A DNA stretch of 64,000 bases from Streptomyces sp. NBC_00820 (GTDB lineage Bacteria; Actinomycetota; Actinomycetes; Streptomycetales; Streptomycetaceae): positions 6,064,001 to 6,128,000 of the forward strand of contig NZ_CP108882.1 of the NCBI RefSeq assembly GCF_036347055.1. Reading direction: 5' to 3'. The position numbers were made by a program, and so were the translations under genes. Shown in pieces: positions 10,648-19,148 of this stretch. Positions within the stretch are counted from its first letter, which is position 1; every line of letters starts with the position of its first letter. The notes beneath the pieces were generated by a model that worked only from the letters and a program-made list of their open reading frames with translations, did no database searches and had not been told where the DNA came from.

Positions 10648-11709
10648 ATGCGCAAGACCGCCAGGTACGCCTCGATGGCCGCCGCCGGCCTGCTCGCCCT
10701 CACCTCGCTCACCGCCTGCGCCAACGACGCGGCGAGCACCGCGGCCTCCGGCTCCGGCGGCAAGGGCGACGGCAAGGGGACCAAGGTCAAGATCATGGTG
10801 GGTGGCCTGGACAAGGTCATCTACCTGCCGGCGATGCTCACCCAGCGGCTCGGCTACTTCGACGCCGAGGGCCTCGACGTGGAACTGCTCAGCGAGCCCG
10901 CCGGCGTCCAGGCCGAGACCGCGCTCGTCTCCGGCCAGGTGCAGGGAGCGGTCGGCTTCTACGACCACACCCTCGACCTCCAGGTGAAGGGCAAGTCCGT
11001 GGAGTCCGTCGTGCAGTTCTCGCACGCGCCGGGCGAGGTCGAGATCGTCTCGTCCGAGGCGGCGGGCGACGTCACCTCGGCCAAGGACTTCAGGGGCAGG
11101 AAGCTCGGCGTCACCGGCCTCGGCTCCTCGACGGACTTCCTCACCAAGTACCTCGCGGTCAAGAACGGCGTCCAGGTCGACCAGTTCACGCCGGTCGCCG
11201 TGGGAGCCGGCCCGACGTTCATCGCGGCGCTCCAGAAGGGCGCCATCGACGCGGGCATGACGACCGACCCGACCGTCGCCACGATCCTGTCGAAGAAGGC
11301 CGGCAAGGTGCTCGTCGACATGCGCACCCCGGAGGGCTCGCAGCAGGCGCTGGGCGGGCCGTACCCGTCGTCCAGTCTGTACATGCAGACGGACTGGGTG
11401 AACGGACACAAGGAGACCGTCCAGAAGCTGGTCAACGCGTTCGTCAAGACGCTCACGTGGATGTCCACCCACAGCGCTTCCGAGATCGCGGCCCAGATGC
11501 CCGCCGACTACTCCCAGGGCGACAAGACGCTCTACGCCGACGCGATCAAGAGCACGCTGCCGATGTTCACCAAGGACGGCGTGATGCCCGCGAACGGCCC
11601 CGAGACCGTGGAGCGGGTCCTCAAGGCGTTCAACCCCGCCGTCAAGAACGCCAAGGTGGACCTCGCGAAGACGTACACCACCGAGTTCGCCGAGAAGGCC
11701 GCGAAGTGA
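10648..11709 (+). CDS. NMT1/THI5-like substrate-binding lipoprotein
   Basis: 353 residues. A lipoprotein signal ends at LTSLTAC (Cys near residue 25), followed by a Gly/Ser/Lys linker and an SsuA/NrtA/ThiY-type binding fold: VGGLDKVIYLPAMLTQRLGY, then FRGRKLGVTGLGSSTDFL, which resembles the ligand-cradling loop of this family. The substrate cannot be read from sequence; family members carry sulfonates, nitrate, pyrimidine thiamin precursors or aromatic acids. Flanking CitB-type regulators would suggest a carboxylate, but that is inference. It converges on the second regulator gene with only 18 bp between stops. Confidence 0.88.
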   Translation: MRKTARYASMAAAGLLALTSLTACANDAASTAASGSGGKGDGKGTKVKIMVGGLDKVIYLPAMLTQRLGYFDAEGLDVELLSEPAGVQAETALVSGQVQGAVGFYDHTLDLQVKGKSVESVVQFSHAPGEVEIVSSEAAGDVTSAKDFRGRKLGVTGLGSSTDFLTKYLAVKNGVQVDQFTPVAVGAGPTFIAALQKGAIDAGMTTDPTVATILSKKAGKVLVDMRTPEGSQQALGGPYPSSSLYMQTDWVNGHKETVQKLVNAFVKTLTWMSTHSASEIAAQMPADYSQGDKTLYADAIKSTLPMFTKDGVMPANGPETVERVLKAFNPAVKNAKVDLAKTYTTEFAEKAAK

Positions 11710-11727
11710 GCGCTCGCTGACACCCGC

Positions 11728-12408
11728 TCAGGCGCGGGTCGCCCACACGTAACGGTGTTCGGGGCGGCCCGCGTCGCCGTATTTGAGGGTCAGCCGGGCC
11801 CGTCCGGTGCGATCCAGGAGCTTGAGATAGCGCTGGGCGGTCTGGCGGCTCACCCCGGTCCGTTCCGCGATCTCCTGGGCGGACAGCGGCTCGTCGGCGC
11901 TCATGAGGGCCTGGCGGACCAGTTCGGCGGTCGTGGGGGAGTGCCCCTTGGGCAGCTCGGGCTCGGACGGCGCGGACAGGGCGCCGAAGATGCGGTCCAC
12001 CTCGGCCTGTTCGGCCTCGCCACCCCCGTCCAGCGTGCGGCGCAGCACGGCGTACGCCTCCAGCTTGGACCGCAGCCCCGCGAAGGCGAACGGCTTCACC
12101 AGGTACTGCAGGGCACCGTGCCGCATGGCCGCCTGGACGGTCGACACGTCCCGCGCCGCCGTCACCATGATCACGTCGGTCTGGTGGCCCCGTCGCCGCA
12201 TCTCCCGGACGACCGAGAGCCCGGTGTCGTCGGGCAGGTAGTGGTCCAGCAGGACCAGGTCGAGCCGCGGCAGCGTCGCCAGCCGGTGCAGCGCCTCGGC
12301 CGCGTTGTGCGCCTCGCCGGCCACACGGAAGCCGGGCACCTTCTCGACATAGGCGGCGTTGACCCGGGCGACCCGGGCGTCGTCGTCCACGACCAGGACC
12401 TCGATCAA
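11728..12408 (-). CDS. CitB/DcuR-type response regulator (paired with kinase)
   Basis: 226 residues from a TTG start that overlaps the kinase stop (TTGA), with GAGGAGGAGG just upstream. The receiver has DDD at 8-10, Asp55 as phospho-acceptor and LVKPFAF; the helix-turn-helix QEIAERTGVSRQTAQRYLKL and the ending LKYGDAGRPEHRYVWA match the paralogue at 8.1-8.7 kb. Translational coupling to the kinase makes it the cognate regulator. Longer upstream reading of the same frame lies inside the kinase gene and is not real. Expected targets are the neighbouring importer and perhaps the divergent promoter before it. Confidence 0.9.
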   Translation of the reverse strand: MIEVLVVDDDARVARVNAAYVEKVPGFRVAGEAHNAAEALHRLATLPRLDLVLLDHYLPDDTGLSVVREMRRRGHQTDVIMVTAARDVSTVQAAMRHGALQYLVKPFAFAGLRSKLEAYAVLRRTLDGGGEAEQAEVDRIFGALSAPSEPELPKGHSPTTAELVRQALMSADEPLSAQEIAERTGVSRQTAQRYLKLLDRTGRARLTLKYGDAGRPEHRYVWATRA

Positions 12409-14111
12409 CGCGCCTCCTCCTCGGCTCCGGCCGGCGCGGGCACGGGCTCCGCCCCGGCGAGTGCCTGCGCCGGCGTCGCCTCCGTCAGCGCCTCTTCCAG
12501 CGGCTCCGTCAGCGCCTCGGGCAGGACGACGGCGAACTCCGCGCCCCCGCCGTTCGCCGTGCCCACCGTCGCGCTCCCGCCCTGCCGTTCGGCGAGCCGT
12601 CGTACCAGCGAGAGCCCTATGCCGCGCTTGCCGTGCGCCGGCGGCTTCTTCGTGGACCACCCGTCCGTGAAGACCAACTCCCGCTGGTTCTCCGGGATTC
12701 CGGGACCGGTGTCGCGCACCCGCAGGACGGCCGTACGCCCCTCGGTGCGCAACTCGACCTCCACGCGCGCGTGGAGTGTGCCCGCGACCGCGTCGAGGGC
12801 GTTGTCCACGAGGTTGCCCACGACCGTGACCAGACCCCGGGGGTCGATCAGCCGGTCCGGGAGCCAGGTGCGTTCCGACACCCACAGCGCCACCCCGCGC
12901 TCGGCCGCGACGGTCGCCTTGCCCACCAGCAGCGCCGCGAGCAGCGGGTCATGGATCTTCTCGGTGACCTGCTCGGCGGTGACCCGGTGGTCGCCGACCA
13001 CCTCGCCGACGAACTCCACCGCGTCGTCGTACATCTCCAGTTCGAGCAGCCCGAGCAGGGTGTGCATGCGGTTCGCGTGCTCGTGGTCCTGGGCGCGCAG
13101 CGCGTCGATCAGGCCGCGCGTGGAGTCGAGTTCGCGGCCCAGCTGTTCCAGCTCCGTGCGGTCGCGCAGGGTGGCCACGGCGCCGCCGTCGTCGGTCGGC
13201 ATGCGGTTGGCGACCAGCACACGCTGGCCGCGCACGGTGAGCAGGTCGGTGCCGGTCACCCGTCCGGCCAGGACGTCCGTCGTGCGACCGCCGCCGAGCG
13301 CCTCGTCCGGGGACCGTCCGACGGCCTCGTCGCCGATGCCCAGCAGCCGCCGCGCCTCGTCGTTGAGCAGGCGTACCCGGCCGTCCCGGTCCAGGGCGAC
13401 CACGCCCTCCCGGATGCCGTGCAGCATCGCCTCGCGCTCCGCGAGCAGCGCCGAGATGTCGGAGAAGGCGAGGTCCCGGGTCTGCCGCTGCACCCGGCGC
13501 GAGATCAGCCAGGCGGCCAGCGCACCCACCGCGAGGGCACCGCCGGCGTAGGCGAAGAGCCCCGGGATGGCGCTGATCAGCCGTGCCCGCACGCTGTCGT
13601 ACGCGATGCCGACGGAGACCGCCCCGACGATCCGGTGACCGGCGTCGTACAGCGGTACCTTGCCGCGCGCGGAGCGGCCCAGGGTGCCCTTGTCGATCCC
13701 CATGACCTGGTTGCCGGCCAGGGCCTGGGTGGGGTCCGTGGAGACGCGGTGGCCGATCTCGGCGGCGGTGGGATGCGACCAGCGCACCCCTCGCGTGTCC
13801 ATCACCACGATGTACTCGGCGTGGGTGGCGTGCCGGATCCGCTCGGCCTCCCGCTGCACCGGGCCGTCCGGGGCCGGCGCGGTGCGCTGGACGCCCTCGG
13901 CGATCTGCGGGTCCTGCGCCGTGGTCTGGGCGATGGCCAGCGCGCGGCGCATCGCCTCCTGGTCCAGCTGCTTGCTCAGGGGGGCGAGGAACAGCCCGGT
14001 CGCGAGCACCGCGACCCCCGCGGCGATCGTCACCTGCATCAGCAGCACCTGCGAGAACACCCGCCGTGGCAGACCGAGGCGCAGACGGCGTGCGGGCGAG
14101 GTGGGGCTCAT
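12405..14111 (-). CDS. CitA/DcuS-type sensor histidine kinase
   Basis: 568 residues from ATG 14111. Helix 1 (about residues 18-40) and helix 2 (about 175-195) bracket an extracytoplasmic PAS-like sensor of the PDC type, seen in EYIVVMDTRGVRWSHP and GTLGRSARGKVPLYD. A cytoplasmic PAS follows (LDRDGRVRLLNDEARRLLGI), then the SPOB-type phosphoacceptor region AQDHEHANRMHTLLGLLEL and an ATPase with GNLVDNALDA and GKRGIGLSLVRRL. This is the layout of citrate/C4-dicarboxylate sensors. The Ala/Pro/Glu-rich tail after residue 530 is unstructured. Its stop overlaps the regulator start. Confidence 0.92.
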   Translation of the reverse strand: MSPTSPARRLRLGLPRRVFSQVLLMQVTIAAGVAVLATGLFLAPLSKQLDQEAMRRALAIAQTTAQDPQIAEGVQRTAPAPDGPVQREAERIRHATHAEYIVVMDTRGVRWSHPTAAEIGHRVSTDPTQALAGNQVMGIDKGTLGRSARGKVPLYDAGHRIVGAVSVGIAYDSVRARLISAIPGLFAYAGGALAVGALAAWLISRRVQRQTRDLAFSDISALLAEREAMLHGIREGVVALDRDGRVRLLNDEARRLLGIGDEAVGRSPDEALGGGRTTDVLAGRVTGTDLLTVRGQRVLVANRMPTDDGGAVATLRDRTELEQLGRELDSTRGLIDALRAQDHEHANRMHTLLGLLELEMYDDAVEFVGEVVGDHRVTAEQVTEKIHDPLLAALLVGKATVAAERGVALWVSERTWLPDRLIDPRGLVTVVGNLVDNALDAVAGTLHARVEVELRTEGRTAVLRVRDTGPGIPENQRELVFTDGWSTKKPPAHGKRGIGLSLVRRLAERQGGSATVGTANGGGAEFAVVLPEALTEPLEEALTEATPAQALAGAEPVPAPAGAEEEAR

Positions 14112-14221
14112 GGCCACGACGTTACGCGGCGGGACCGACAGGCCCCTCAGCGGGTGTGGCGCGGGTCTCCCGGCAGGATCCCGAAAGCGGCATCCCGAAA
14201 GCGGCGCCGCGAGGGGCGTGT

Positions 14222-15163
14222 TCAGCTCGCGAGCGTTGTCGTCCGCAGTTCGCGGATCTCCACGACGTCCATCCGGCCCGGCGTACCGAGCACCGCCGCG
14301 CCGCAGCTCTCCGGGCGCGGCGGGAGTCCGGCGGCCTGCGCCACGGTGACGCGCCAGCCCCGGCCGTCCGCGTGAGCGACGGTGACCTCCCAGCGGGGGG
14401 CCGAGCCCACGGTCCGTACGACGCTCAGCACGCCCGCCGCGTACTCGTCCGTCATCGAGCGCACGGCCAGCTCGGCGGCCTGGCCGGGCCGTTCCCACGC
14501 CGTGCTCCCGCGGCACCCCTCCACCAGTACGCGTCCGTCCCGCGCGTGGTGCAGGGCCTCCTTGACGGTGTGCGCCTCGGCGCGGCCGTACGCGTAGCCG
14601 TAGGGCAGGACGAGCACCGTGGGCGCGAAGCGATGGCCACCCAGATGGGTGACCTCCCAGACGCCCTCCACGCCGGACGCGGCCAGCTCGGCGGCGAGGG
14701 GGCGGCCGAGCAGCGCGCAGCAGCGGTCGCGCTTGCCGTTGGTGCACACGAGCGCGAGCGGGTCGCCGTCGTGCGGCCGTCCGCCGAGCGCCGTGCCGAA
14801 GGAGCGGTGGTCGCCCGCGCCGAGCGCCGCGAAGTCCAGGTCGAGCAGCCGGTGCGGGTCACGGGTGGTGGCGCTCTGCAGCCAGATCCTCCCGGGGACC
14901 GTGTGGGCCGCGTAGACGTGGCGCAGCGGCGGCGTGCCGGGGTCGGCGTGGCGGCCGGGGCGCCGGATCAGGGCGATGCGTACGCCCGTTCCGTCGGCGG
15001 CGGCCTCCAGGGCGCGGCCCAGTACGGGGTCGAGATGGCTCGAGGTGAGCGCCTTGGCGCCCCAAGGGCCGGGTTGCTCCAGCAGCAGCCACGTCGTCGC
15101 CGTGGCCGCCGTACCGGAAACGGGCTCGTCGAAGCCCCGGGAGACGGTCGTGCACCTACTCAC
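14222..15163 (-). CDS. Sucrase/ferredoxin-like protein, thioredoxin-fold [2Fe-2S] type
   Basis: 313 residues, GTG start. The chain shows the family pattern LVCTNGKRDRCCALLGRPLA and VWEVTHLGGHRFAPTVLVLP, where Cys and His residues are the probable iron-sulfur ligands, plus WLLLEQPGPWGAKAL near the N-terminus. Such proteins are often annotated sucraseferredoxin-like; the biochemical role is unclear, but redox or iron handling is likely. No ribosome site precedes the GTG. Instead a 19-bp iron-box-like palindrome abuts the start codon, so expression is predicted to be repressed by a DmdR/DtxR-type regulator when iron is plentiful. It lies on the same strand as the HTH-citrate synthase gene, 89 bp downstream of it. 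Confidence 0.82.
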   Translation of the reverse strand: MSRCTTVSRGFDEPVSGTAATATTWLLLEQPGPWGAKALTSSHLDPVLGRALEAAADGTGVRIALIRRPGRHADPGTPPLRHVYAAHTVPGRIWLQSATTRDPHRLLDLDFAALGAGDHRSFGTALGGRPHDGDPLALVCTNGKRDRCCALLGRPLAAELAASGVEGVWEVTHLGGHRFAPTVLVLPYGYAYGRAEAHTVKEALHHARDGRVLVEGCRGSTAWERPGQAAELAVRSMTDEYAAGVLSVVRTVGSAPRWEVTVAHADGRGWRVTVAQAAGLPPRPESCGAAVLGTPGRMDVVEIRELRTTTLAS

Positions 15164-15182
15164 AGAGGTGAGCCTAACCTGA
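15164..15182 (-). promoter_or_regulatory. Candidate iron box (DmdR1/DtxR site)
   Basis: On the minus strand TCAGGTTAGGCTCACCTCT matches the Streptomyces iron box TTAGGTTAGGCTAACCTAA at 15 of 19 positions, including the whole AGGTTAGGCT core. It touches the GTG start of the sucrase/ferredoxin-like gene. Consensus is from memory. Confidence 0.72.
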
Positions 15183-15252
15183 CTTCGGCCGGGGCGACTT
15201 CCGGGCCCGATCGTGTCCCGGTCACCCCTTGGGCGCTTTCGTCCCGCTTGCC

Positions 15253-16518
15253 CTACTCGGGCATGGGCTGCGGGGGGCGCGGTCCGGCGTAGTGGCCGCT
15301 CGGGCGCATGCGCAGCGGGCGCTCGCCGTACTCCTCCAGGGCGTGGGCGATCCACCCCGCGGTGCGGGCGACCGCGAAGATCGTCTCGCCGGCCGTGGCG
15401 GGCATGCCCGAGGAGGCGGTGAACACGGCCAGGGCCAGGTCCACGTTGGCGTGCAACGGGGCGTGGCGGGCCGTCGTGGCGACGATGTCGCGGGCGGCGA
15501 GCAGGGCGGGCTCGGCCCGTGGGACCTGCTCCAGGAGGTCGAAGAGCACCCGCGCGCGCGGGTCCTCGCCGGTGTAGAGCCGGTGGCCGAGTCCGGGGAT
15601 GCGGCGGCCCGCGCGGAGTTCGTCGGCGATCACGGGGACGGCGGTGCCCTGGTCGAGCACGTCGAGCAGCATGCGGTGGACCAGTCCGCTGGCGGCGCCG
15701 TGCAGCGGGCCCTCCAGGACGCCGAGTCCGGCCGAGACCGCCGCGTAGGCGTGTGCGCGGGCCGAGGCGGCGACCCGGACGGCGAGGGTGGAGGCGGCCA
15801 GGTCGTGGTCGGCGAGCAGGGCGAGGGCAGTGTTCAGGACCCGCAGTGAGGCCTCGTCGGGCGCGTGGCCGGTCAGCCGGCCCCACAGGCGGTGGGCCAG
15901 GGGGGCGCCGTCCTCGTGGTCGTGCCCCACCGCCGGCAGCGCGGCGACCAGCGTGGGAATCAGGATGCGCCCTGTGCCGAGTACGGCCTCCTCGGACAGG
16001 TCGAAGCGCAGGGGGTCCTCGGCCGCCGCGGCGATCGCGGCGACGCGCAGCCGGTCGATGGGGGAGGCGTGCTCGGACAGGGCGTTCACGGCGCGGCGCG
16101 CGACCTCGACGGTGGCCTCGGGCGCGGTGAAGGTGGCACCGGGGGCCGGCCGGCCCGTCCACAGCCACTCCGCGACCTCCTCGTAGGAGTGCCGTGTGGC
16201 CAGCTCCGTGGCGTCGACGCCACGGAAGTAGTAGTGGTCCTGTTCGATCAGCGTGAGGTGGGTCCGCACGGACATGTCGTTGGCCGAGCCCGAAGTGCCC
16301 ACGGCCTCCCGCCTGTTGCGGCGGGCCAGGGCCTCCACCTCCTTCGTGTCGAAGGTGCTGGCACGGCCGCCGGGCTCGCGTCTGCTGCTGAGCAGGCCGC
16401 GGCTCACGTAGGCGTAGACCGTCTCGGGCTTCACGCCGAGCAGTTCGGCGGTCTCCTTGGTGGACAGCCTTCGCCCGGGGCGGTCCTGGGCGGGTTCGTG
16501 ATCGCGCATGGAGGTCAC
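15253..16518 (-). CDS. Citrate synthase with N-terminal DNA-binding (helix-turn-helix) domain
   Basis: About 421 residues. GTG 16518 has GAGG eight bases upstream and is preferred; ATG 16509 is an alternative. Residues about 16-65 form a MerR/excisionase-like winged helix (STKETAELLGVKPETVYAYV, then a SRGLLSSRREPGGRAS wing). The rest is a full citrate synthase fold with the catalytic residues kept: LEGPLHGAASG (His), IPGLGHRLYTGEDPRA (His) and ANVDLALA (Asp). It is transcribed away from a second citrate synthase gene across a gap containing a perfect 19-bp palindrome. Known enzymes of this class condense acetyl- or propionyl-CoA with oxaloacetate; the fused domain suggests it also binds DNA, perhaps its own promoter (inference). 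It may instead be a sensor with reduced activity. Confidence 0.88.
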   Translation of the reverse strand: MTSMRDHEPAQDRPGRRLSTKETAELLGVKPETVYAYVSRGLLSSRREPGGRASTFDTKEVEALARRNRREAVGTSGSANDMSVRTHLTLIEQDHYYFRGVDATELATRHSYEEVAEWLWTGRPAPGATFTAPEATVEVARRAVNALSEHASPIDRLRVAAIAAAAEDPLRFDLSEEAVLGTGRILIPTLVAALPAVGHDHEDGAPLAHRLWGRLTGHAPDEASLRVLNTALALLADHDLAASTLAVRVAASARAHAYAAVSAGLGVLEGPLHGAASGLVHRMLLDVLDQGTAVPVIADELRAGRRIPGLGHRLYTGEDPRARVLFDLLEQVPRAEPALLAARDIVATTARHAPLHANVDLALAVFTASSGMPATAGETIFAVARTAGWIAHALEEYGERPLRMRPSGHYAGPRPPQPMPE

Positions 16519-16549
16519 CGTAGCCGCCTCTGCACACGTTGATGTCGTC

Positions 16550-16568
16550 ATATTGATCGAATCAATAT
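16550..16568. promoter_or_regulatory. Perfect palindrome between the two citrate synthase genes
   Basis: ATATTGAT-CGA-ATCAATAT is an exact 8-3-8 inverted repeat, strikingly A/T-rich for this genome. It sits 31 bp before one start and 54 bp before the other, so it can govern both divergent promoters. Confidence 0.75.
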
Positions 16569-16622
16569 TGACACGCCGTAAGTCAAGTATGGATAGTCGG
16601 ATCAAGTCCAGGGAGGAACAAC

Positions 16623-17783
16623 ATGTCCATCAACAGGGCCGCACCTCTTGTCGACGTACCGCGCGGTCTCGCGGGCGTCGTGGTCACCGACACCGAGATC
16701 GGGGACGTCCGGGGGCGCGAGGGCTTCTACCACTACCGGCAGTACTCGGCCGTCGAACTCGCGCGCACGCGCGGCTTCGAGGACGTCTGGCACCTGCTCG
16801 TCCACGGCACGCTCCCGGACGCCGAGCGCCGAGCCGCCTTCGTCGCCGAGACCGCGGCACTGCGCGTGCTGCCCGAGGAGGTCCGCGCCGCCCTGCCCGC
16901 CGTCGCCGCGGCCGGCCGCACCTCCGGCCCGCTGGCCGGGCTGCGCACGGCACTGTCGCTGCTCGGCGCCACCCGGGGATTCCGGCCGGTGTACGACATC
17001 GGCGCGGACCGGCGCCGCTCCGACACCGTCGCCGCCTGCGCCGCCGTACCCACGCTGCTCACCGCGCTGTACCGGCTCGGGCAGGGCCTCGACCCGGTGG
17101 AGCCGCGCGCGGACCTGTCGTACGCGGCCAACTACCTGTACATGCTCACGGGCGAGGAGCCCGATCCCCGTCAGGCCCGCGCGGTCGAGCAGTACCTGAT
17201 ATCAACCATTGATCACGGATTCAACGCGTCAACCTTCACCGCGCGGGTGATCGCGTCCACCGGCGCCGATGTCGCGGCCTGCCTGGTGGGGGCCGTGGGC
17301 GCGCTCTCCGGGCCGCTGCACGGCGGAGCGCCGAGCCGCGCCCTGGACACGCTGGACGCGATCGGCACGTCGGACCGGATCGACTCCTGGATCCGGGAGC
17401 GGGTGCTCGCGGGTGACCGGATCATGGGCTTCGGGCACGCCGTCTACCGCACCGAGGACCCTCGTTCACGCATGCTCCGCGACATCGCCCGCGACTTCGG
17501 CGGCCCGCGCGTCGACTTCGCCGTAGAGGTCGAGCGGCACGTCGAGAGGATCCTCGCCGAGCTCAAGCCCGGCCGCGAACTGCACACCAACGTCGAGTTC
17601 TACGCCGGCGTCGTCATGGAACTCTGCGGCCTGCCCCGGGAGATGTTCACCCCCACCTTCGCCGCGGCCCGCGTGGTGGGCTGGAGCGCCAACATCCTGG
17701 AGCAGGCGGCGGATTCGAAGATCATCCGCCCGGCGGCGCGCTATGTCGGCCCGGAGGCGCCGGTCGCGGTGCCGCTGGTGTAG
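16623..17783 (+). CDS. Citrate synthase / 2-methylcitrate synthase family protein
   Basis: 386 residues, ATG start with GGGAGGAAC upstream. No extra N-terminal domain. Catalytic motifs: LSGPLHGGAPSRA (His233) and MGFGHAVYRTEDPRSRML (His272). At the third catalytic position, where citrate synthases usually read NVDFY, the sequence is TNVEFYAGVV, with Glu325 in place of Asp. I recall similar NVEFY sequences in other actinobacterial enzymes, so it is probably active, but this is worth testing. It is divergent from the HTH-fused paralogue and shares its palindromic promoter. Substrate (acetyl- versus propionyl-CoA) is not decidable here. Confidence 0.88.
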   Translation: MSINRAAPLVDVPRGLAGVVVTDTEIGDVRGREGFYHYRQYSAVELARTRGFEDVWHLLVHGTLPDAERRAAFVAETAALRVLPEEVRAALPAVAAAGRTSGPLAGLRTALSLLGATRGFRPVYDIGADRRRSDTVAACAAVPTLLTALYRLGQGLDPVEPRADLSYAANYLYMLTGEEPDPRQARAVEQYLISTIDHGFNASTFTARVIASTGADVAACLVGAVGALSGPLHGGAPSRALDTLDAIGTSDRIDSWIRERVLAGDRIMGFGHAVYRTEDPRSRMLRDIARDFGGPRVDFAVEVERHVERILAELKPGRELHTNVEFYAGVVMELCGLPREMFTPTFAAARVVGWSANILEQAADSKIIRPAARYVGPEAPVAVPLV

Positions 17784-18068
17784 CGCGTCCCCGCTCCGGG
17801 CGAAGTGCCGATGCCGGGACCGCCCGCCGCCGTCCCGGTGGGCGGCGACAACCCGCCCTCCGGCTGCGATTCGGGCGAGAGGCGTAGTCGGCCTGCCGGA
17901 ATACACCGTTCTCCGATGATCTGCGGTGCTTGTGGGCATGGACTGCGCCGCGTTTGTCCCGGCTCGTATTCTGGTCACCGAGTTCAGCCTCGTCCGAGTA
18001 CCGCGGTACCGCGTCCGCCCGTGCCGCCGTGCGTGGCTGTGTGAATCCCGCACGAAAGGTGCCGCCCG

Positions 18069-19148
18069 TTGGGGAACAGCCGGAGCAGCCGGAGCAGCCG
18101 TAGTCCGCAGCAGATCCCGGTCGTCGTGCTCGCCGGGTTCCTGGGCTCGGGGAAGACCACGCTGCTCAACCACCTGCTGCACCGCAGCGGAGGCAGCCGG
18201 ATCGGGGCGGTCGTCAACGACTTCGGGTCGATCGAGATCGACGCGATGGCCGTCGCGGGCGCCCTCGGCGACTCGACCGTCTCGCTCGGCAACGGCTGCC
18301 TGTGCTGTGCCGTCGACGCGAGTGAACTCGACCAGTACCTGGAGCGGCTCGCCGCGCCCGCCGCGGGCATCGACGTGATCGTCATCGAGGCCAGCGGGCT
18401 GGCGGAGCCGCAGGAACTCGTGCGGATGGTGCTCGCCAGCGAGCATCCCGGCCTCGTCTACGGCGGCCTCGTCGAGGTCGTCGACGCGGCCGAGTTCGAC
18501 GACACCCGGGCCCGGCACCCCGAGATCGACCGACACCTCGCGCTCGCCGACCTCGTCGTGGTCAACAAGCTCGACCGGGCACCGGACGCCGACCGCGTCC
18601 TCGGCCTGGTCCGCTCGCTCACCGACCGCGCCGCCGTCGTCCCGGCCACCTACGGGCGCGTCGACCCCGAGTTCCTCTTCGACTGCCGGCCCAGCGAGGA
18701 GCGCGTCGGCCAGCTGTCGTTCGACGACCTGCACGAGCACGGCGACGACGACAGCACCGGCCACCTGCACGCCGGCTACGACAGCCTGTCCTTCACCTCC
18801 GACGTGCCCATGGACCCCCGGAGCCTGATGCGGTTCCTGGACAGCCGTCCGCAGGGGCTGTACCGGATCAAGGGATACGTCGGCTTCGGGCCGTACGACA
18901 CCGGCAACCGGTACGCCGTACACGCCGTGGGCCGGTTCCTGCGCTTCCACCCGGAGCCGTGGCCGGCGACCGAACCACGCCTGACCCAGCTCGTCCTGAT
19001 CGGCGCCGGCATCGATACCGAAGCGCTCGGCAAGGAACTGGAGGCGTGCAAGAGTGACGCCCCACACGCCGACGAGCACGGCATGTGGGGCGTCCTGCGG
19101 TACGTACAGGGCCCGGATGAGACAGACCCCATGGAACCGTCCGCCTAG
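18069..19148 (+). CDS. CobW/YjiA-type COG0523 GTPase (metal chaperone family)
   Basis: 359 residues from a TTG start preceded by AAAGG. The G domain has Walker A GFLGSGKTT (residues 23-31), the metal-binding GCLCC motif (Cys77, Cys79, Cys80) characteristic of G3E metallochaperones, IEASGLAEP (switch II) and VVNKLDR (the NKxD base-recognition motif). A CobW C-terminal domain follows (YRIKGYVGF). A His/Asp-rich stretch around DLHEHGDDDSTGHLHAGYD is a second likely metal site. The family inserts or delivers Zn, Co or Fe; the metal here is not evident. No cobalamin riboswitch or Zur box was recognised in the 285-bp leader. Its stop codon overlaps that of convergent parC. Confidence 0.88.
   Translation: MGNSRSSRSSRSPQQIPVVVLAGFLGSGKTTLLNHLLHRSGGSRIGAVVNDFGSIEIDAMAVAGALGDSTVSLGNGCLCCAVDASELDQYLERLAAPAAGIDVIVIEASGLAEPQELVRMVLASEHPGLVYGGLVEVVDAAEFDDTRARHPEIDRHLALADLVVVNKLDRAPDADRVLGLVRSLTDRAAVVPATYGRVDPEFLFDCRPSEERVGQLSFDDLHEHGDDDSTGHLHAGYDSLSFTSDVPMDPRSLMRFLDSRPQGLYRIKGYVGFGPYDTGNRYAVHAVGRFLRFHPEPWPATEPRLTQLVLIGAGIDTEALGKELEACKSDAPHADEHGMWGVLRYVQGPDETDPMEPSA

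Noticed and set aside
12409..12885. N-terminal extension of the second CitB-type regulator
   Set aside because: It lies inside the kinase gene in another frame; the TTG at 12408 has a strong ribosome site and the regulator fold starts there.
17784..18068. Possible cobalamin riboswitch before the CobW-type GTPase
   Set aside because: None of the conserved B12-box elements could be found; the gap is 285 bp of ordinary GC-rich sequence.
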